The notes beneath the pieces are model-generated. The model saw only the letters and a list, made by a program, of their open reading frames with translations. It was not told the DNA's origin and ran no database searches. Positions 48,551-58,931 of a stretch of DNA of 64,000 bases are shown here, piece by piece. Location: NCBI RefSeq assembly GCF_024362805.1, contig NZ_CP093299.1, positions 3,628,001 through 3,692,000 of the forward strand. The letters are read 5' to 3'. This stretch comes from Salipaludibacillus sp. LMS25. GTDB lineage: Bacteria > Bacillota > Bacilli > Bacillales > Salisediminibacteriaceae. Position numbers and translations under genes: made by a program. Position 1 is the first letter of the stretch; the number at the start of each line of letters is the position of its first letter.

Positions 48551-48708
48551 ATAAAGCTAAGCTTCAATCAGTGGGAGTTTTCCTTCACCCCCACTGATTG
48601 TTCGTTTAACTTATGGGACCTTTAGGGGCAGTTTATCCCCCACCTCAACTTTTCGATCTTCTTAAGTTTTGAGGTGGGGGTTTTACTGACCCTTAAGAGT
48701 GGGATAAA
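48551..48708 (+). repeat. Family A structured intergenic repeat, best-preserved copy
   Basis: 158 bases. Hairpin 1: CAATCAGTGGG / CCCACTGATTG. Middle marker: CTTATGGGACCTTTAGGGG. Hairpin 2: CCCCCACCTCAA / TTGAGGTGGGGG plus an inner AAGAT pairing, then TTTTACTGACCC. Ends ATAAAGC and GGGATAAA. I used this copy as the reference. Confidence 0.9.
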
Positions 48709-48978
48709 GAAAATTATTAAACACCGTTCATTTGGTTTTAAACATGATCATTTAAGCTCGTTACCATTTTAAATAGCCGGGAGAGAGAACTTCCCACTGC
48801 TGCCACATTTGGCGTATACCCTTTTTATACTAGAGGAGTCTTTGAACTGGAAAAAGATGCATGTTACATCGATTTATGAATAGTTTTTGATTGAGGAGAA
48901 TAAGCTCTTTTATCTCAGAAATCAATTCTAATATGATAAAATAAACATGATAGTTTAGAAAGTTTATTTAAAGATAAG

Positions 48979-48992
48979 TGTAATCGCTTACT
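48979..48992 (+). promoter_or_regulatory. Catabolite-responsive element (cre) upstream of lutA
   Basis: TGTAATCGCTTACT matches the consensus TGWAANCGNTNWCA at 13 of 14 positions. It lies 18 bases before the lutA start, where CcpA binding would block transcription. It is nested in a longer palindrome, ATAAGT...ACTTAT, which may also be the site of a LutR-type regulator. Confidence 0.7.
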
Positions 48993-49009
48993 TATAGAGG
49001 AGGAAGCCT

Positions 49010-49732
49010 ATGAAAATATCATTATTCTTAACATGCTTGGGTGATATAGTGTATCCAGGGGATGTAGGCAAGAGCACTGTGGAGTTACTGGAGCGTCTAG
49101 GGTGTGAGGTTGATTTTCCGCTCAAACAAACGTGCTGTGGACAGCCGGCATATAATAGTGGATTTCATAACGAAACGAGAGATGTAGCAAAGCATATGAT
49201 TCGAACCTTTCAACATGCTGAATATGTCGTTTCGCCATCAGGATCCTGTATTACGATGTTGCATGAATATCCTCGCCTTTTTGAACATGATTTAGAATGG
49301 TGTAAGGTGGCAAGGGAGCTTGCTGACAAATCTTATGAATTGACACAATTTATTGTTGAGGTCTTGGGTGTGAGCGATGTAGGTGCTGAATTTCATGCTA
49401 ATGTGACTTATCATACTTCTTGTCACATGACACGGCTACTAGGGGTAAAAGAACCACCTGTTACTCTCTTAAAACATGTCAAAGGATTAACATTTTCGGA
49501 GCTGCCAAATAAGCAGCAGTGTTGTGGATTTGGAGGTACCTTTAGTGTCAAAATGTTACCGATTTCAGAACAGATGGTGAACGAAAAAGTTGAGCATATT
49601 GAAGAAACGGATGCCGACGTGTTAATTGGGGCTGATTTAGGATGTTTAATGAATATAGGGGGGCGTATTGAACGGCAAGGTAAGCCGATAAAAGTGATGC
49701 ACATTGCAGAAGTATTAAATAGTCAAGTTTGA
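49010..49732 (+). CDS. lutA: L-lactate oxidation iron-sulfur protein LutA
   Basis: 240-residue protein with two CCG domains ([12 protein letters not shown] near residue 42 and CCGFGGTFS near 173), which ligate a 4Fe-4S-type cluster and resemble GlpC/heterodisulfide reductase subunits. Part of the LutABC complex that oxidises L-lactate to pyruvate. GAGGAGGAAG precedes ATG 49010. A cre site upstream suggests CcpA repression. First gene of lutABC, with 14 bases to lutB. Confidence 0.94.
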   Translation: MKISLFLTCLGDIVYPGDVGKSTVELLERLGCEVDFPLKQTCCGQPAYNSGFHNETRDVAKHMIRTFQHAEYVVSPSGSCITMLHEYPRLFEHDLEWCKVARELADKSYELTQFIVEVLGVSDVGAEFHANVTYHTSCHMTRLLGVKEPPVTLLKHVKGLTFSELPNKQQCCGFGGTFSVKMLPISEQMVNEKVEHIEETDADVLIGADLGCLMNIGGRIERQGKPIKVMHIAEVLNSQV

Positions 49733-49746
49733 ATGGGGGCATCTAA

Positions 49747-51183
49747 ATGGGGATAAAAATTAGTGACGATAAATTTTTCGATCGGGTAGATAAAGGGATT
49801 AATAATCAATTTATGAGAGAAGCAGTAGCAGGAGCCCAAGAGCGACTTGAAGGAAGAAAAACAGTGACGACAGAAGCGATGGGTAACTGGGAAGACTGGC
49901 GAGACCTTTCTGAAGAAATACGCCAGCACACGTTGGAAAATCTCGACTATTACTTAGAGCAGTTTGCAGAGAATGTGGCTGAACAAGGGGGACATGTGTT
50001 TTTTGCAGCTAATGCAGAAGAAGCGAACGAGTATATTAGTCATGTCGTGCAAAAGAAGCAGGCTAAAAAAATAATAAAATCTAAATCAATGGTAACAGAA
50101 GAGATCGGTTTAAATGAAGCGTTGGAGCAGATCGGCTGTGAGGTGATTGAATCAGATTTAGGCGAATGGATTCTTCAGTTGGACGATCATGATCCACCGT
50201 CACACATTGTTGTACCAGCACTTCATAAGAACAAGGAGCAAATTAGAGACACATTCCAAGAGAAAAGAGAGTATAACCAAACGTCAGACCCAAATGAACT
50301 AGCTCTTTTTGCCAGAGAGCAGTTGAGACAAGAATTTCTTACTGCGGATGTAGGCATTACGGGCTGTAATTTTGCTGTAGCAGAATCTGGCTCTATTTCG
50401 TTAGTGACTAACGAGGGAAACGCTAGGTTAGCTACCACCTTGCCGAAGACACAAATCACTGTCATGGGAATGGAGCGAATTGTGCCGACATGGAAGGAAC
50501 TGGATATTTTAGTCAGTATGCTATGTAGAAGTGCAGTAGGACAAAAGTTGACAAGTTATATTACTGGATTAACAGCTGGAAAACGAACTGACGAAGTAGA
50601 TGGCCCTGAAGAATGTCATATCGTCATCGTTGATAATGGACGGTCAACTATTTTAGGAACACGATTTCAATCCGCATTACAATGTATTCGCTGCGCTGCT
50701 TGTATTAATGTATGTCCAGTGTATCGCCATGTAGGTGGTCATTCATACGGATCTATCTATCCCGGTCCCATTGGGGCGGTCTTAACACCGTTGTTGGAAG
50801 GTTATGACGACTATAAGGAATTGCCTTATGCCTCGTCATTATGTGCCGCCTGTACGGACGCTTGCCCTGTAAAAATACCATTGCACGATTTATTGATCGA
50901 GCACCGCCGTGAAATCGTTGAGAATTCAGGACATTCTACATTTGCAGAAAAATTAGCTATGAAGGGGTACGCGTTTGCAGCGAGCCATCCCGGTCTATAC
51001 AAAGTCGGATCCAGCCAAGCGCCAAGCTTCATAAAATCAGTGGCAAAAGGAGATGAAGAAGGTAAAGGGAAAGGACCTGGTCCGGTTAAGCTGTGGACTA
51101 GTATAAGGGATTTGCCTGAATCGAAAGGAGAGTCTTTCAGGAAATGGTTTAGTGAGCGTGAGAAAGGAGGGACCGCGGAATGA
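49747..51183 (+). CDS. lutB: Lactate oxidation iron-sulfur protein LutB
   Basis: 478-residue ferredoxin-like component of LutABC. The LUD domain (about 70-290) contains [13 protein letters not shown] and [15 protein letters not shown]. Two 4Fe-4S motifs follow: [14 protein letters not shown] (near residue 310) and [13 protein letters not shown] (near 362). The start is ATG 49747 and the stop overlaps lutC by 4 bases. Confidence 0.94.
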   Translation: MGIKISDDKFFDRVDKGINNQFMREAVAGAQERLEGRKTVTTEAMGNWEDWRDLSEEIRQHTLENLDYYLEQFAENVAEQGGHVFFAANAEEANEYISHVVQKKQAKKIIKSKSMVTEEIGLNEALEQIGCEVIESDLGEWILQLDDHDPPSHIVVPALHKNKEQIRDTFQEKREYNQTSDPNELALFAREQLRQEFLTADVGITGCNFAVAESGSISLVTNEGNARLATTLPKTQITVMGMERIVPTWKELDILVSMLCRSAVGQKLTSYITGLTAGKRTDEVDGPEECHIVIVDNGRSTILGTRFQSALQCIRCAACINVCPVYRHVGGHSYGSIYPGPIGAVLTPLLEGYDDYKELPYASSLCAACTDACPVKIPLHDLLIEHRREIVENSGHSTFAEKLAMKGYAFAASHPGLYKVGSSQAPSFIKSVAKGDEEGKGKGPGPVKLWTSIRDLPESKGESFRKWFSEREKGGTAE

Positions 51184-51899
51184 GTCGAGGAACAATTCAT
51201 AATAAAGACACATTTTTAACTAATGTGGCTAATCAGCTTGGCCGAAAGCGACAGACGTCTGCCGTGCCTTTACCTAAGTGGGAGAAATCACCTCAATATA
51301 ATGTATTTAGAGACTTATCTGAAGACGCTTTACTTGATGAATTTGTTAAACAGTGTGAAGCGATTCATACAAAGGTCATCGTCACAGAGATGAAGGAGCT
51401 TCATAAGACCTGTGAACAGGTGATTCATGATCTCGGTGGAGAATCTCTCGTTTATTGGGAGGATCCTAGGTTTGGTAAATATGGTATAGATAACGTACTT
51501 GAAAAAGAAAGACAGGCAGGAATGGATGTACATGCATGGTCAGCGGCTAAAGGCGCCTTAAATATTGAAAAAGCAGAAAAGGCTAATATCGGCATCACAT
51601 TTTCTGATGTGACATTGGCTGAGTCGGGTACGGTTGTATTATTTAGTGATGAAGGTAAAGGACGATCAGTAAGCCTCCTTCCCAAAACATATATGGCGAT
51701 CATACCAAAAAGGACACTCGTTCCAAGAATGACACAGGCAACAGATTTAATTCATGAACGAATTAAAGCAGGTGAAAAGCCGCCCTCTTGTATTAATTTT
51801 ATTTCTGGACCAAGTAATTCAGCAGACATTGAGTTAAGGTTAGTGGTAGGGGTGCACGGACCCGTCCGTGTGACGTATGTCGTAATAGAGGACGACTAA
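51180..51899 (+). CDS. lutC: Lactate utilization protein LutC
   Basis: 239-residue LUD-domain protein, third part of the LutABC lactate oxidase. The second half has [20 protein letters not shown] and [12 protein letters not shown], which are the LUD core; [13 protein letters not shown] is near the end. Its ATG overlaps the lutB stop, and AAAGGAGG precedes it, so the genes are translationally coupled. Confidence 0.94.
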   Translation: MSRGTIHNKDTFLTNVANQLGRKRQTSAVPLPKWEKSPQYNVFRDLSEDALLDEFVKQCEAIHTKVIVTEMKELHKTCEQVIHDLGGESLVYWEDPRFGKYGIDNVLEKERQAGMDVHAWSAAKGALNIEKAEKANIGITFSDVTLAESGTVVLFSDEGKGRSVSLLPKTYMAIIPKRTLVPRMTQATDLIHERIKAGEKPPSCINFISGPSNSADIELRLVVGVHGPVRVTYVVIEDD

Positions 51900-52014
51900 C
51901 GGTCAATACGGCATGTTTTTGAAAGGTCGTGATGGTGTGAGTTATAAAATTAGTTACTTAGACAATAAAACGTTTGCTTAAAGAGTCATGTGACGTTTAG
52001 TAGATAATGATGAA

Positions 52015-52064
52015 AATAAGGGTGTCCCCGCAGTGTCAATATGTGGGGGCACCCTCTTATTATT
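52015..52064. terminator. Bidirectional terminator between lutC and the rsfA-like gene
   Basis: AATAAGGGTG.CCCC.CA pairs with TG.GGGG.CACCCTCTTATT, a long GC-rich stem between converging genes, with T runs on both strands. Confidence 0.9.
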
Positions 52065-52719
52065 TTGCAACCTTTTCTAGATTTCCATTCTTGTCCATTC
52101 TGAATGAAGGTGCATGCCTGTCGCTAGGTTCTTCTTCAAGTACTGCCATACGTCTGGCACGATCCATAATCTGAATAATGGACTGATAGTCTTCTTCAAT
52201 TGATTCATATTCTTTTTTTAACTGATTATACTTCTCTTCCATGCTGGAAACCCTTTGTTTTAATTCTTTGTTTTCTTGCTCAAGTAATGATGATTTAGTT
52301 CCGTTTTCGTTAAATGTTTCAAGAAACTTAATGACCTCACTCATGGATAAATCTTGGTTATTTGAATGTGTGACGGTTTCAACAGGTCTTGTTACACTCG
52401 GAGTGAGATTTAACTCCGGCATCGCTGAGAATTCTGTTGTAACTTGAGGTTCGAACGTCGTGTAATGAGGTTTAGCCTCTTTTGCAAGCTGACGTTTTCG
52501 TTGCTTTCGGTGCTTCTTTGCTAGTTTAATTGCATCTTCATATTTATCCCGTACGACAGCATTCCATCGGAAACCGCAAGCGGCTGACGTACGGTTTAGT
52601 GCATCGCCAACTTCATCAAAGGCATTTAATTGGGTACTACCTTCACGAATGTGACGCAAAACAGTTTCGGCTAACAATAAGTCATCTTCATGGGACCATG
52701 CATCTTGTCTTACTTTCAT
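52060..52719 (-). CDS. rsfA: RsfA-family prespore transcription regulator
   Basis: About 220 residues. N-terminal Myb/SANT-like domain ([20 protein letters not shown] and [20 protein letters not shown]), a polar linker, then a coiled coil (about 145-195) and an acidic tail. The Bacillus subtilis RsfA fine-tunes the prespore SigF regulon. The open frame extends to 52809, but family N-termini begin MKVRQDAW, here at ATG 52719; ATG 52731 is also possible (AAAGG at 52733-52737 is close to both). Several paralogues exist in Bacillus, so the symbol is family-level. Confidence 0.8.
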   Translation of the reverse strand: MKVRQDAWSHEDDLLLAETVLRHIREGSTQLNAFDEVGDALNRTSAACGFRWNAVVRDKYEDAIKLAKKHRKQRKRQLAKEAKPHYTTFEPQVTTEFSAMPELNLTPSVTRPVETVTHSNNQDLSMSEVIKFLETFNENGTKSSLLEQENKELKQRVSSMEEKYNQLKKEYESIEEDYQSIIQIMDRARRMAVLEEEPSDRHAPSFRMDKNGNLEKVAK

Positions 52720-52909
52720 CTTTTTTTTCATCCTTTCTGTTATAAAAGTGGTGTCTATGAGCGCTTTTCTATTAATTGGAAAAAGTAGACAACTAACTGT
52801 CATTTCCAACCGTCAGCTTTTTGACACGCACTATAAGTCTTTTATAATAAGATGGACAAAGAAAGATGAAAGTATACTATAAAAAAGAATTGAGTTTTAC
52901 TGAGATCTG

Positions 52910-54238
52910 TTAATCGTGTTTCTTTTTTCTTTCCGAAAAATAGTCAAGACGTTTTTGTACAGTTTTTTCATAGCCGTTTGATGAAGGCTCATAAAAACGG
53001 CGTGTCTTTAAGTGATCAGGCAAATACTGCTGGGCAACATAATGATTCTCATAATTGTGTGGATATAAATAACCATCCCCGTGTCCCAGCTTAGCGGCAC
53101 CTTTGTAATGGGAATCCCGTAAATGAATTGGAACATCCGCTGATTTTTCTTTTGCAACAGTATCGAGAGCCCCGTCTATCCCTGCAATAATCGCATTGCT
53201 TTTTGGAGCTGTTGCTAAATAGACGGCAGCTTCAGCCAGAGGGAGCCTCGCTTCGGGCATCCCTACAAACTCCACTGCTTGAAAAGCTGCTTGAGCAATT
53301 AATAAAGCATTAGGATCGGCAAGTCCTATATCTTCAGCAGCATGGACGTACAGACGCCGTGCAATAAAGCGGGGGTCTTCTCCTGCATAGATCATTTTAG
53401 CTAGCCAATATAGTGTGGCGTCTGGATCTGAGCCACGAATACTTTTGATAAAAGCAGAGATTGTATCGTAATGGTTGTCACCAGCTTTATCGTAACGGAT
53501 CATCCGCTTTTGAATGGAGGCTTCTGCCGTTTCCAGATCGATTGTAATCACATCGTCCTTATTAGGGTCTGTTGTTAAAACGGCTAATTCGACAGCGTTT
53601 AGAGCGGTTCTGGCATCGCCATTAGCGATATCAATCAAATGATGATAAGCTTCTTCCTTCATATCAATCTTATAATTCCCAAACCCTCGTTCCTTATCGG
53701 TTAATGCTTGCTCAATAACACGTTTAATGTCTTCGTCTTGTAACGATTCCAATTTAAATAAGCGTGATCTGGAAATCAGAGCTGGATTTACCTCGAACAT
53801 AGGGTTTTCAGTGGTGGCACCAATTAAAATAACTGTGCCGTCTTCTACATATGGTAAGAGAGCATCCTGCTGTCCTTTATTAAAACGATGTATTTCATCA
53901 ATAAACAAAACCGTTTTAATGTGATCGAACGTTAAGCGGTCTTTTGCACTGGCAACGATGTCGCGAACTTGTTTAATGCCAGCAGTGACAGCATTAAGTT
54001 GCTCAAATTTTGCCGACGTCGTGTTAGCGATCACCCTTGCTAAAGTGGTTTTTCCAGTCCCAGGAGGTCCATGAAAAATCATCGGGGTCAGTCTGTCAGC
54101 TTCAATGGCGCGCCTTAACAGTTGCCCTTTTCCGATAATATGATGCTGTCCAATAACCTCATTAAGTGTTCTCGGCCGCATTCTAGCAGCTAACGGTCCT
54201 TTTGGGGAGGGGGCATTTGAATAATTAAATAAATCCAC
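52910..54238 (-). CDS. rarA: Replication-associated AAA+ ATPase RarA (MgsA)
   Basis: 442-residue clamp-loader-like ATPase acting at stalled forks. Walker A is HGPPGTGKTTLARVIA (near residue 55), Walker B is [17 protein letters not shown] (near 107), sensor 1 is IGATTENP, and the C-terminal tetramerisation region contains GDARTALNAVE and DPDATLYWLAKMIYAGEDP. GTG 54238 has AAAGGAG 9 bases upstream. Corresponds to Bacillus yrvN. Expressed on the minus strand; an rsfA-like gene follows. Confidence 0.94.
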   Translation of the reverse strand: MDLFNYSNAPSPKGPLAARMRPRTLNEVIGQHHIIGKGQLLRRAIEADRLTPMIFHGPPGTGKTTLARVIANTTSAKFEQLNAVTAGIKQVRDIVASAKDRLTFDHIKTVLFIDEIHRFNKGQQDALLPYVEDGTVILIGATTENPMFEVNPALISRSRLFKLESLQDEDIKRVIEQALTDKERGFGNYKIDMKEEAYHHLIDIANGDARTALNAVELAVLTTDPNKDDVITIDLETAEASIQKRMIRYDKAGDNHYDTISAFIKSIRGSDPDATLYWLAKMIYAGEDPRFIARRLYVHAAEDIGLADPNALLIAQAAFQAVEFVGMPEARLPLAEAAVYLATAPKSNAIIAGIDGALDTVAKEKSADVPIHLRDSHYKGAAKLGHGDGYLYPHNYENHYVAQQYLPDHLKTRRFYEPSSNGYEKTVQKRLDYFSERKKKHD

Positions 54239-54364
54239 GTTAAGCTTCTCCTTTGTTAAAAACTAATTTGGATATTTCAGTGACATCTAAACTCTAAGGA
54301 TGAGTAAGCGTTTAGGGAGAGATCAAAGGGTGTGAAAGCTTCCATATGTGTCACTAATTAATAC

Positions 54365-54514
54365 AGATAACCGTCCGAAAAATGCCCGCGTCAAAATAAA
54401 GAGGAGAGATAAATCTATATACGCAGGAGATAACGGCCGCATATGTCGTGATTCCCTTAACTACCAACCAGTGGGTGAAGAACGAAAATGCCCACTGTGA
54501 AGGGTCGGTTTATT
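54365..54514 (-). repeat. Family B structured intergenic repeat
   Basis: About 150 bases, minus orientation, with all family blocks: agataaccgtccgaaaaatg, gagagataaatctatat, gagataacgg, actaccaaccagtggg, cccactg.gaag. Confidence 0.88.
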
Positions 54515-54753
54515 AATCTTGACAAAGAATACAAAAAGGATATTCAAGGGACGTGTCCCTTTGGGAAGCACACTAAACGAGAGGCTTGTAGTAACATAAC
54601 TGCCTAATTCCTCACAACCTCAGGTAGAGTTAGGTGTGAAACAACCTTCGTTAGGACGCTTTAGTTGCATTAAAAGTGAATCATCGATAAAATGCTAGTG
54701 TTTAACACTCATGCTTAGTGCATTGATATAGTAGGTCAGTTATCCTTTTTCTA

Positions 54754-54762
54754 TGCTATAAT
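54754..54762 (+). promoter_or_regulatory. Extended -10 promoter of yczE-like gene
   Basis: TG.TATAAT (54754-54762) is a strong extended -10. No good -35 is visible at 17 bases. About 60 bases before the start codon. Confidence 0.55.
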
Positions 54763-54820
54763 GAATTTGAGATCAGAACAAGGGAAATGGTGTGAAAGAA
54801 ACGTGGAAGGATAGTTGAAA

Positions 54821-55477
54821 ATGACAGTAAGAGAAGGCTTACATTATACAGAAACGCCTTGGTTTCGGTGGGGCGTTTTTCTCATGGGACTTGTTGTAAT
54901 GAGCTTTGGGATTGCATTAATGATTACAGCAGGTTTAGGCAGTGCACCGTGGGATGTTTTACACATCGGTTTAACCGAGCATTTTGGGTTGACAATCGGA
55001 ACTTGGACCGTTATTATGGGCTTTCTTTTACTTTTGTTCTCGGTCATCTTAACGAAAGAATGGCCTAGGTTGGGTGCATACTTAAATATGCTGTTAGTTG
55101 GTGGATTCGTAGATCTCTTTTTATTTTGGATGGAGACACCTTATTTACTCGTAGCTAAATTGATTATGCTTCTTGTAGGAATTTTAATTATGGGATTTGG
55201 CATCGGCTTATATATTTCGCCTCAATGTGGGGCAGGTCCGAGAGATAGTGTCATGCTTGCTCTATCTTTAAAAACAGGCATGTCTGTAGCGAAGGTGCGA
55301 ATCCTCATGGAAGTATGTGTCTTGTTTACCGGGTGGCTCCTTGGAGGACCTGTCTTTATTGGTACAATTATATTTAGTTTACTTATCGGTCATATAACGG
55401 GTATGTCATTACGTTTTTGTCAACATTGGTTAGATAGAAGAGTGGAAAGAGGGATGCAAGTTGAAAATATCAACTAA
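54821..55477 (+). CDS. YczE/YyaS/YitT-family membrane protein
   Basis: 218-residue membrane protein with five predicted segments. Conserved elements of the YczE family are GLGSAPWDVLHIGLTEHFGL (near residue 40) and SPQCGAGPRDSVMLAL (near 145). In Bacillus a relative assists surfactin synthesis by an unknown route. ATG 54821 is chosen over TTG 54815 because GGAAGG (54805-54810) then has a 10-base spacing. The end overlaps cymR by 17 bases. The gene is not at this place in Bacillus subtilis. Confidence 0.8.
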   Translation: MTVREGLHYTETPWFRWGVFLMGLVVMSFGIALMITAGLGSAPWDVLHIGLTEHFGLTIGTWTVIMGFLLLLFSVILTKEWPRLGAYLNMLLVGGFVDLFLFWMETPYLLVAKLIMLLVGILIMGFGIGLYISPQCGAGPRDSVMLALSLKTGMSVAKVRILMEVCVLFTGWLLGGPVFIGTIIFSLLIGHITGMSLRFCQHWLDRRVERGMQVENIN

Positions 55478-55880
55478 AGGCCGTTACGGACTCACTATTA
55501 TGATTGCTTTAGCAAAGAAATATGGAGACGGACCTATTTCATTAAAGTCCATTGCAAAAGACCATAATTTATCAGAACATTACTTAGAACAACTAATAGC
55601 GCCCCTTAGAAATGCCCAACTAGTCAAGAGTGTTCGGGGGGCCTACGGAGGCTACATGCTTGGAAAGGAAGCAAGGGATATAACAGCAGGGGATATCATT
55701 CGTGTATTGGAAGGTCCTATTACACCGGTGGAAATTATCGACGATGAAGAACCGGCAAAACGTGACCTATGGATAAAAATTCGCGATGCTGTTAAAGATG
55801 TGCTTGACTCCACAACTCTTGAGGATTTAGCTAACTTTGAGGACAAAGGTGATCAAGAAAATTACATGTTTTACATTTAA
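55461..55880 (+). CDS. cymR: Cysteine metabolism repressor CymR
   Basis: Rrf2-family regulator of 139 residues, the master repressor of cysteine metabolism in Bacillus, acting with CysK. The N-terminus MKISTKGRYGLTIMIALAKK and the winged-helix block LSEHYLEQLIAPLRNAQLVKS are almost those of CymR; there are no cysteine ligands for an iron-sulfur cluster. The start is TTG 55461, in frame with the family N-terminus, with AGAGGG about 10 bases upstream. Next to the cysteine desulfurase, as in Bacillus. Confidence 0.93.
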   Translation: MKISTKGRYGLTIMIALAKKYGDGPISLKSIAKDHNLSEHYLEQLIAPLRNAQLVKSVRGAYGGYMLGKEARDITAGDIIRVLEGPITPVEIIDDEEPAKRDLWIKIRDAVKDVLDSTTLEDLANFEDKGDQENYMFYI

Positions 55881-55906
55881 GTGATATAAAGGTGTGAACA
55901 AGCTCT

Positions 55907-57058
55907 ATGGATAGAATCTATTTAGATCATGCCGCAACCTCGCCGGTACATCCCGATGTGGTCGCAGCTATGAAACCGTATTATGAGACATTTTTTGGTA
56001 ACCCATCAAGCATTCATCATTTTGGGAGAGAGGCTCGTCGTGGACTTGATGAATCGCGAGAGTTTATAGCTAAAACGATTGGTGCCTCGTTTGATGAGAT
56101 TATTTTTACGAGTGGTGGGACAGAAGCTGATAATCTTGCCATTAGAGGCTTTGTCGAAGCCAATTCGTCAAAAGGGACCCACTTAATTACAACTAAAATA
56201 GAACATCACGGTGTTTTGCATGCCTTTCGATATTTGGAACGCCAAGGGTTTTCAGTCACCTATTTAGATGTAGATGAGAGTGGGAAAGTGACTGTTGAAC
56301 AGGTGGAGAATGCCTTAACTGATGAGACGATTCTCGTATCAATTATGTATGGAAACAATGAAGTGGGCACTGTTCAACCCATCGCATCCATTGGACGACT
56401 CCTTAGCCATCATCAGGCGACATTTCATACTGATGCAGTCCAAGCAATCGGCACTGAATCTATCAAAGTGGATGAACTTGGTGTTGATTTCTTAGCGGCT
56501 GCTGGACATAAAATGAATGGTCCGAATGGAATTGGCTTTCTTTATGCACGTAAAGGCCATTTGTTGGCGCCACTTCTACATGGTGGAGAACAAGAAAAAA
56601 AACGTCGAGCTGGGACGGAAAATGTACCAGGGGTGATTGGCATGGCAAAAGCTTTGTATATTGCTGATGAAGAGCGACTAGGCAGAAATGAAAGCTATCG
56701 CCATTTTCAGCAAATTATGCTGAATACGTTTGATAAGGGGCAGATTAACTACGTGGTTAATGGGTGTGATAAAGATCGTCTAGATCATATATTTAACGTG
56801 AGTTTTCCAGGAATAAACGTGGAATCATTGTTAATGAATCTTGATTTAGAAGGGATAGCTGTATCAAGTGGATCTGCCTGCACGGCAGGCTCAATTGATC
56901 CGTCACATGTCTTGACAGCGATGTTTAATGATGAAGTGCGCAGTCATTCTGCTGTGCGTTTCAGTTTTGGATATGGGAATACCGAAGAACAAGTACGAAG
57001 AGCTGCCGATGTTACGGTATCCGTTGTGAAGCGACTTATGAAAATAGAAACAAGTTAA
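55907..57058 (+). CDS. iscS: Cysteine desulfurase, YrvO type
   Basis: PLP-dependent enzyme that takes sulfur from cysteine; YrvO-type enzymes pass it to MnmA for tRNA 2-thiouridine. 383 residues. PLP lysine in AGHKMNGPNGIGFL (near residue 203), cofactor-contacting FTSGGTEADNLA and FHTDAVQA, and the catalytic cysteine in SSGSACTAGS (near 327). AAAGGTGTG lies before ATG 55907. The next gene is mnmA, 21 bases on. No iscU, so cluster assembly is less likely its main task. Confidence 0.93.
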   Translation: MDRIYLDHAATSPVHPDVVAAMKPYYETFFGNPSSIHHFGREARRGLDESREFIAKTIGASFDEIIFTSGGTEADNLAIRGFVEANSSKGTHLITTKIEHHGVLHAFRYLERQGFSVTYLDVDESGKVTVEQVENALTDETILVSIMYGNNEVGTVQPIASIGRLLSHHQATFHTDAVQAIGTESIKVDELGVDFLAAAGHKMNGPNGIGFLYARKGHLLAPLLHGGEQEKKRRAGTENVPGVIGMAKALYIADEERLGRNESYRHFQQIMLNTFDKGQINYVVNGCDKDRLDHIFNVSFPGINVESLLMNLDLEGIAVSSGSACTAGSIDPSHVLTAMFNDEVRSHSAVRFSFGYGNTEEQVRRAADVTVSVVKRLMKIETS

Positions 57059-58186
<1,128 letters not shown>

Positions 58187-58243
58187 TAAAGTGAGTCAGT
58201 CCTTTTCGCTTTTGAAATGTCTATTTAGAAGGGGGAAGATAAA

Positions 58244-58909
58244 ATGGAAAAAAATAAACGTGCTGTTAAAGAGATGCAGGAAGGGAATCTTGAAGAAGCA
58301 GCGAAATTACTTAATGAAGCTATTGAAGAAGATCCTGAAGATGCTGTCGCGTATACAAACTTCGGAAATTTACTTGCGGCAGTAGGTGAAGAAGATAAGG
58401 CTATTATCTTTTTTGAAAAAGCCATGGCGTTAGATGAACAACAGGCAACTGCGTATTACGGAAAAGGAAATGTGTTGTACAATCAAGAAAACTATAAAGG
58501 TGCCATTGATAGCTATCAGAAAGCGATGTCTCACGGTCTCCATGAAGGGGATGTGTATTACATGACAGGGATGAGCTTTTATCATCTAAATGATTTTTTA
58601 AGAGCTTTACCTAGCTTAAGCAGGGCTGTAGAATTAAATAGTGAAGATGTGGACGCTCGTTTTCACTATGCTTTATGTTTAGCACAAACAGAGCAAATTA
58701 ATGCTGCTATTCCTCATTTTGAAAAAGTGAGTGAGTTAGACCCTGGTCATACAGATAACTATTTTAACTTAGGAGTAGCATACGCATACAACGAGGATGT
58801 ATCTGGAGCATTGGCCATGTTTAATAAAGCGCTTGAGATTCAACCTAACCATGCGCTTGCATCCAATGGCAAACAACGTATGGAGGAATTTCTTCATAAA
58901 GGACAATAG
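58244..58909 (+). CDS. TPR-repeat protein (YrrB-like)
   Basis: 221-residue soluble protein built of about six 34-residue TPR units (for example AVAYTNFGNLLAAVGEEDKA, ATAYYGKGNVLYNQENYKGA, TDNYFNLGVAYAYNEDVSGA). The position between mnmA and recD2 corresponds to yrrB in Bacillus, a protein-interaction scaffold of unclear function. AAGGGGGAAG precedes ATG 58244. No signal peptide. Confidence 0.85.
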   Translation: MEKNKRAVKEMQEGNLEEAAKLLNEAIEEDPEDAVAYTNFGNLLAAVGEEDKAIIFFEKAMALDEQQATAYYGKGNVLYNQENYKGAIDSYQKAMSHGLHEGDVYYMTGMSFYHLNDFLRALPSLSRAVELNSEDVDARFHYALCLAQTEQINAAIPHFEKVSELDPGHTDNYFNLGVAYAYNEDVSGALAMFNKALEIQPNHALASNGKQRMEEFLHKGQ

Positions 58910-58931
58910 TTAAAGTAGAAGGGGCATTACG

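Larger units (their letters stand above)
47471..49009. other. 1.5-kb non-coding region around 6S RNA
   Basis: Between aspS and lutA. It holds the aspS terminator, a family B repeat (47581-47715), 6S RNA with its promoter and terminator (47950-48250), a stretch without recognised features (48251-48550), a family A repeat (48551-48708) and the lut promoter region. A 76-codon minus-strand frame at 48250-48480 has no ribosome binding site and no recognisable product. Confidence 0.65.
54239..54820. other. 580-base divergent intergenic region
   Basis: Between rarA and the yczE-like gene. Holds a family B repeat (54365-54514) and an extended -10 promoter (54757). Sequence 54515-54720 has no recognised gene or structure. 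Confidence 0.55.

Noticed and set aside
48551..48708. Family A repeat as an IS200/IS605 TnpB guide RNA (omegaRNA)
   Set aside because: The hairpin-rich 3-prime part invited the idea, but no TnpB or TnpA gene or remnant adjoins any copy, so there is no direct support.
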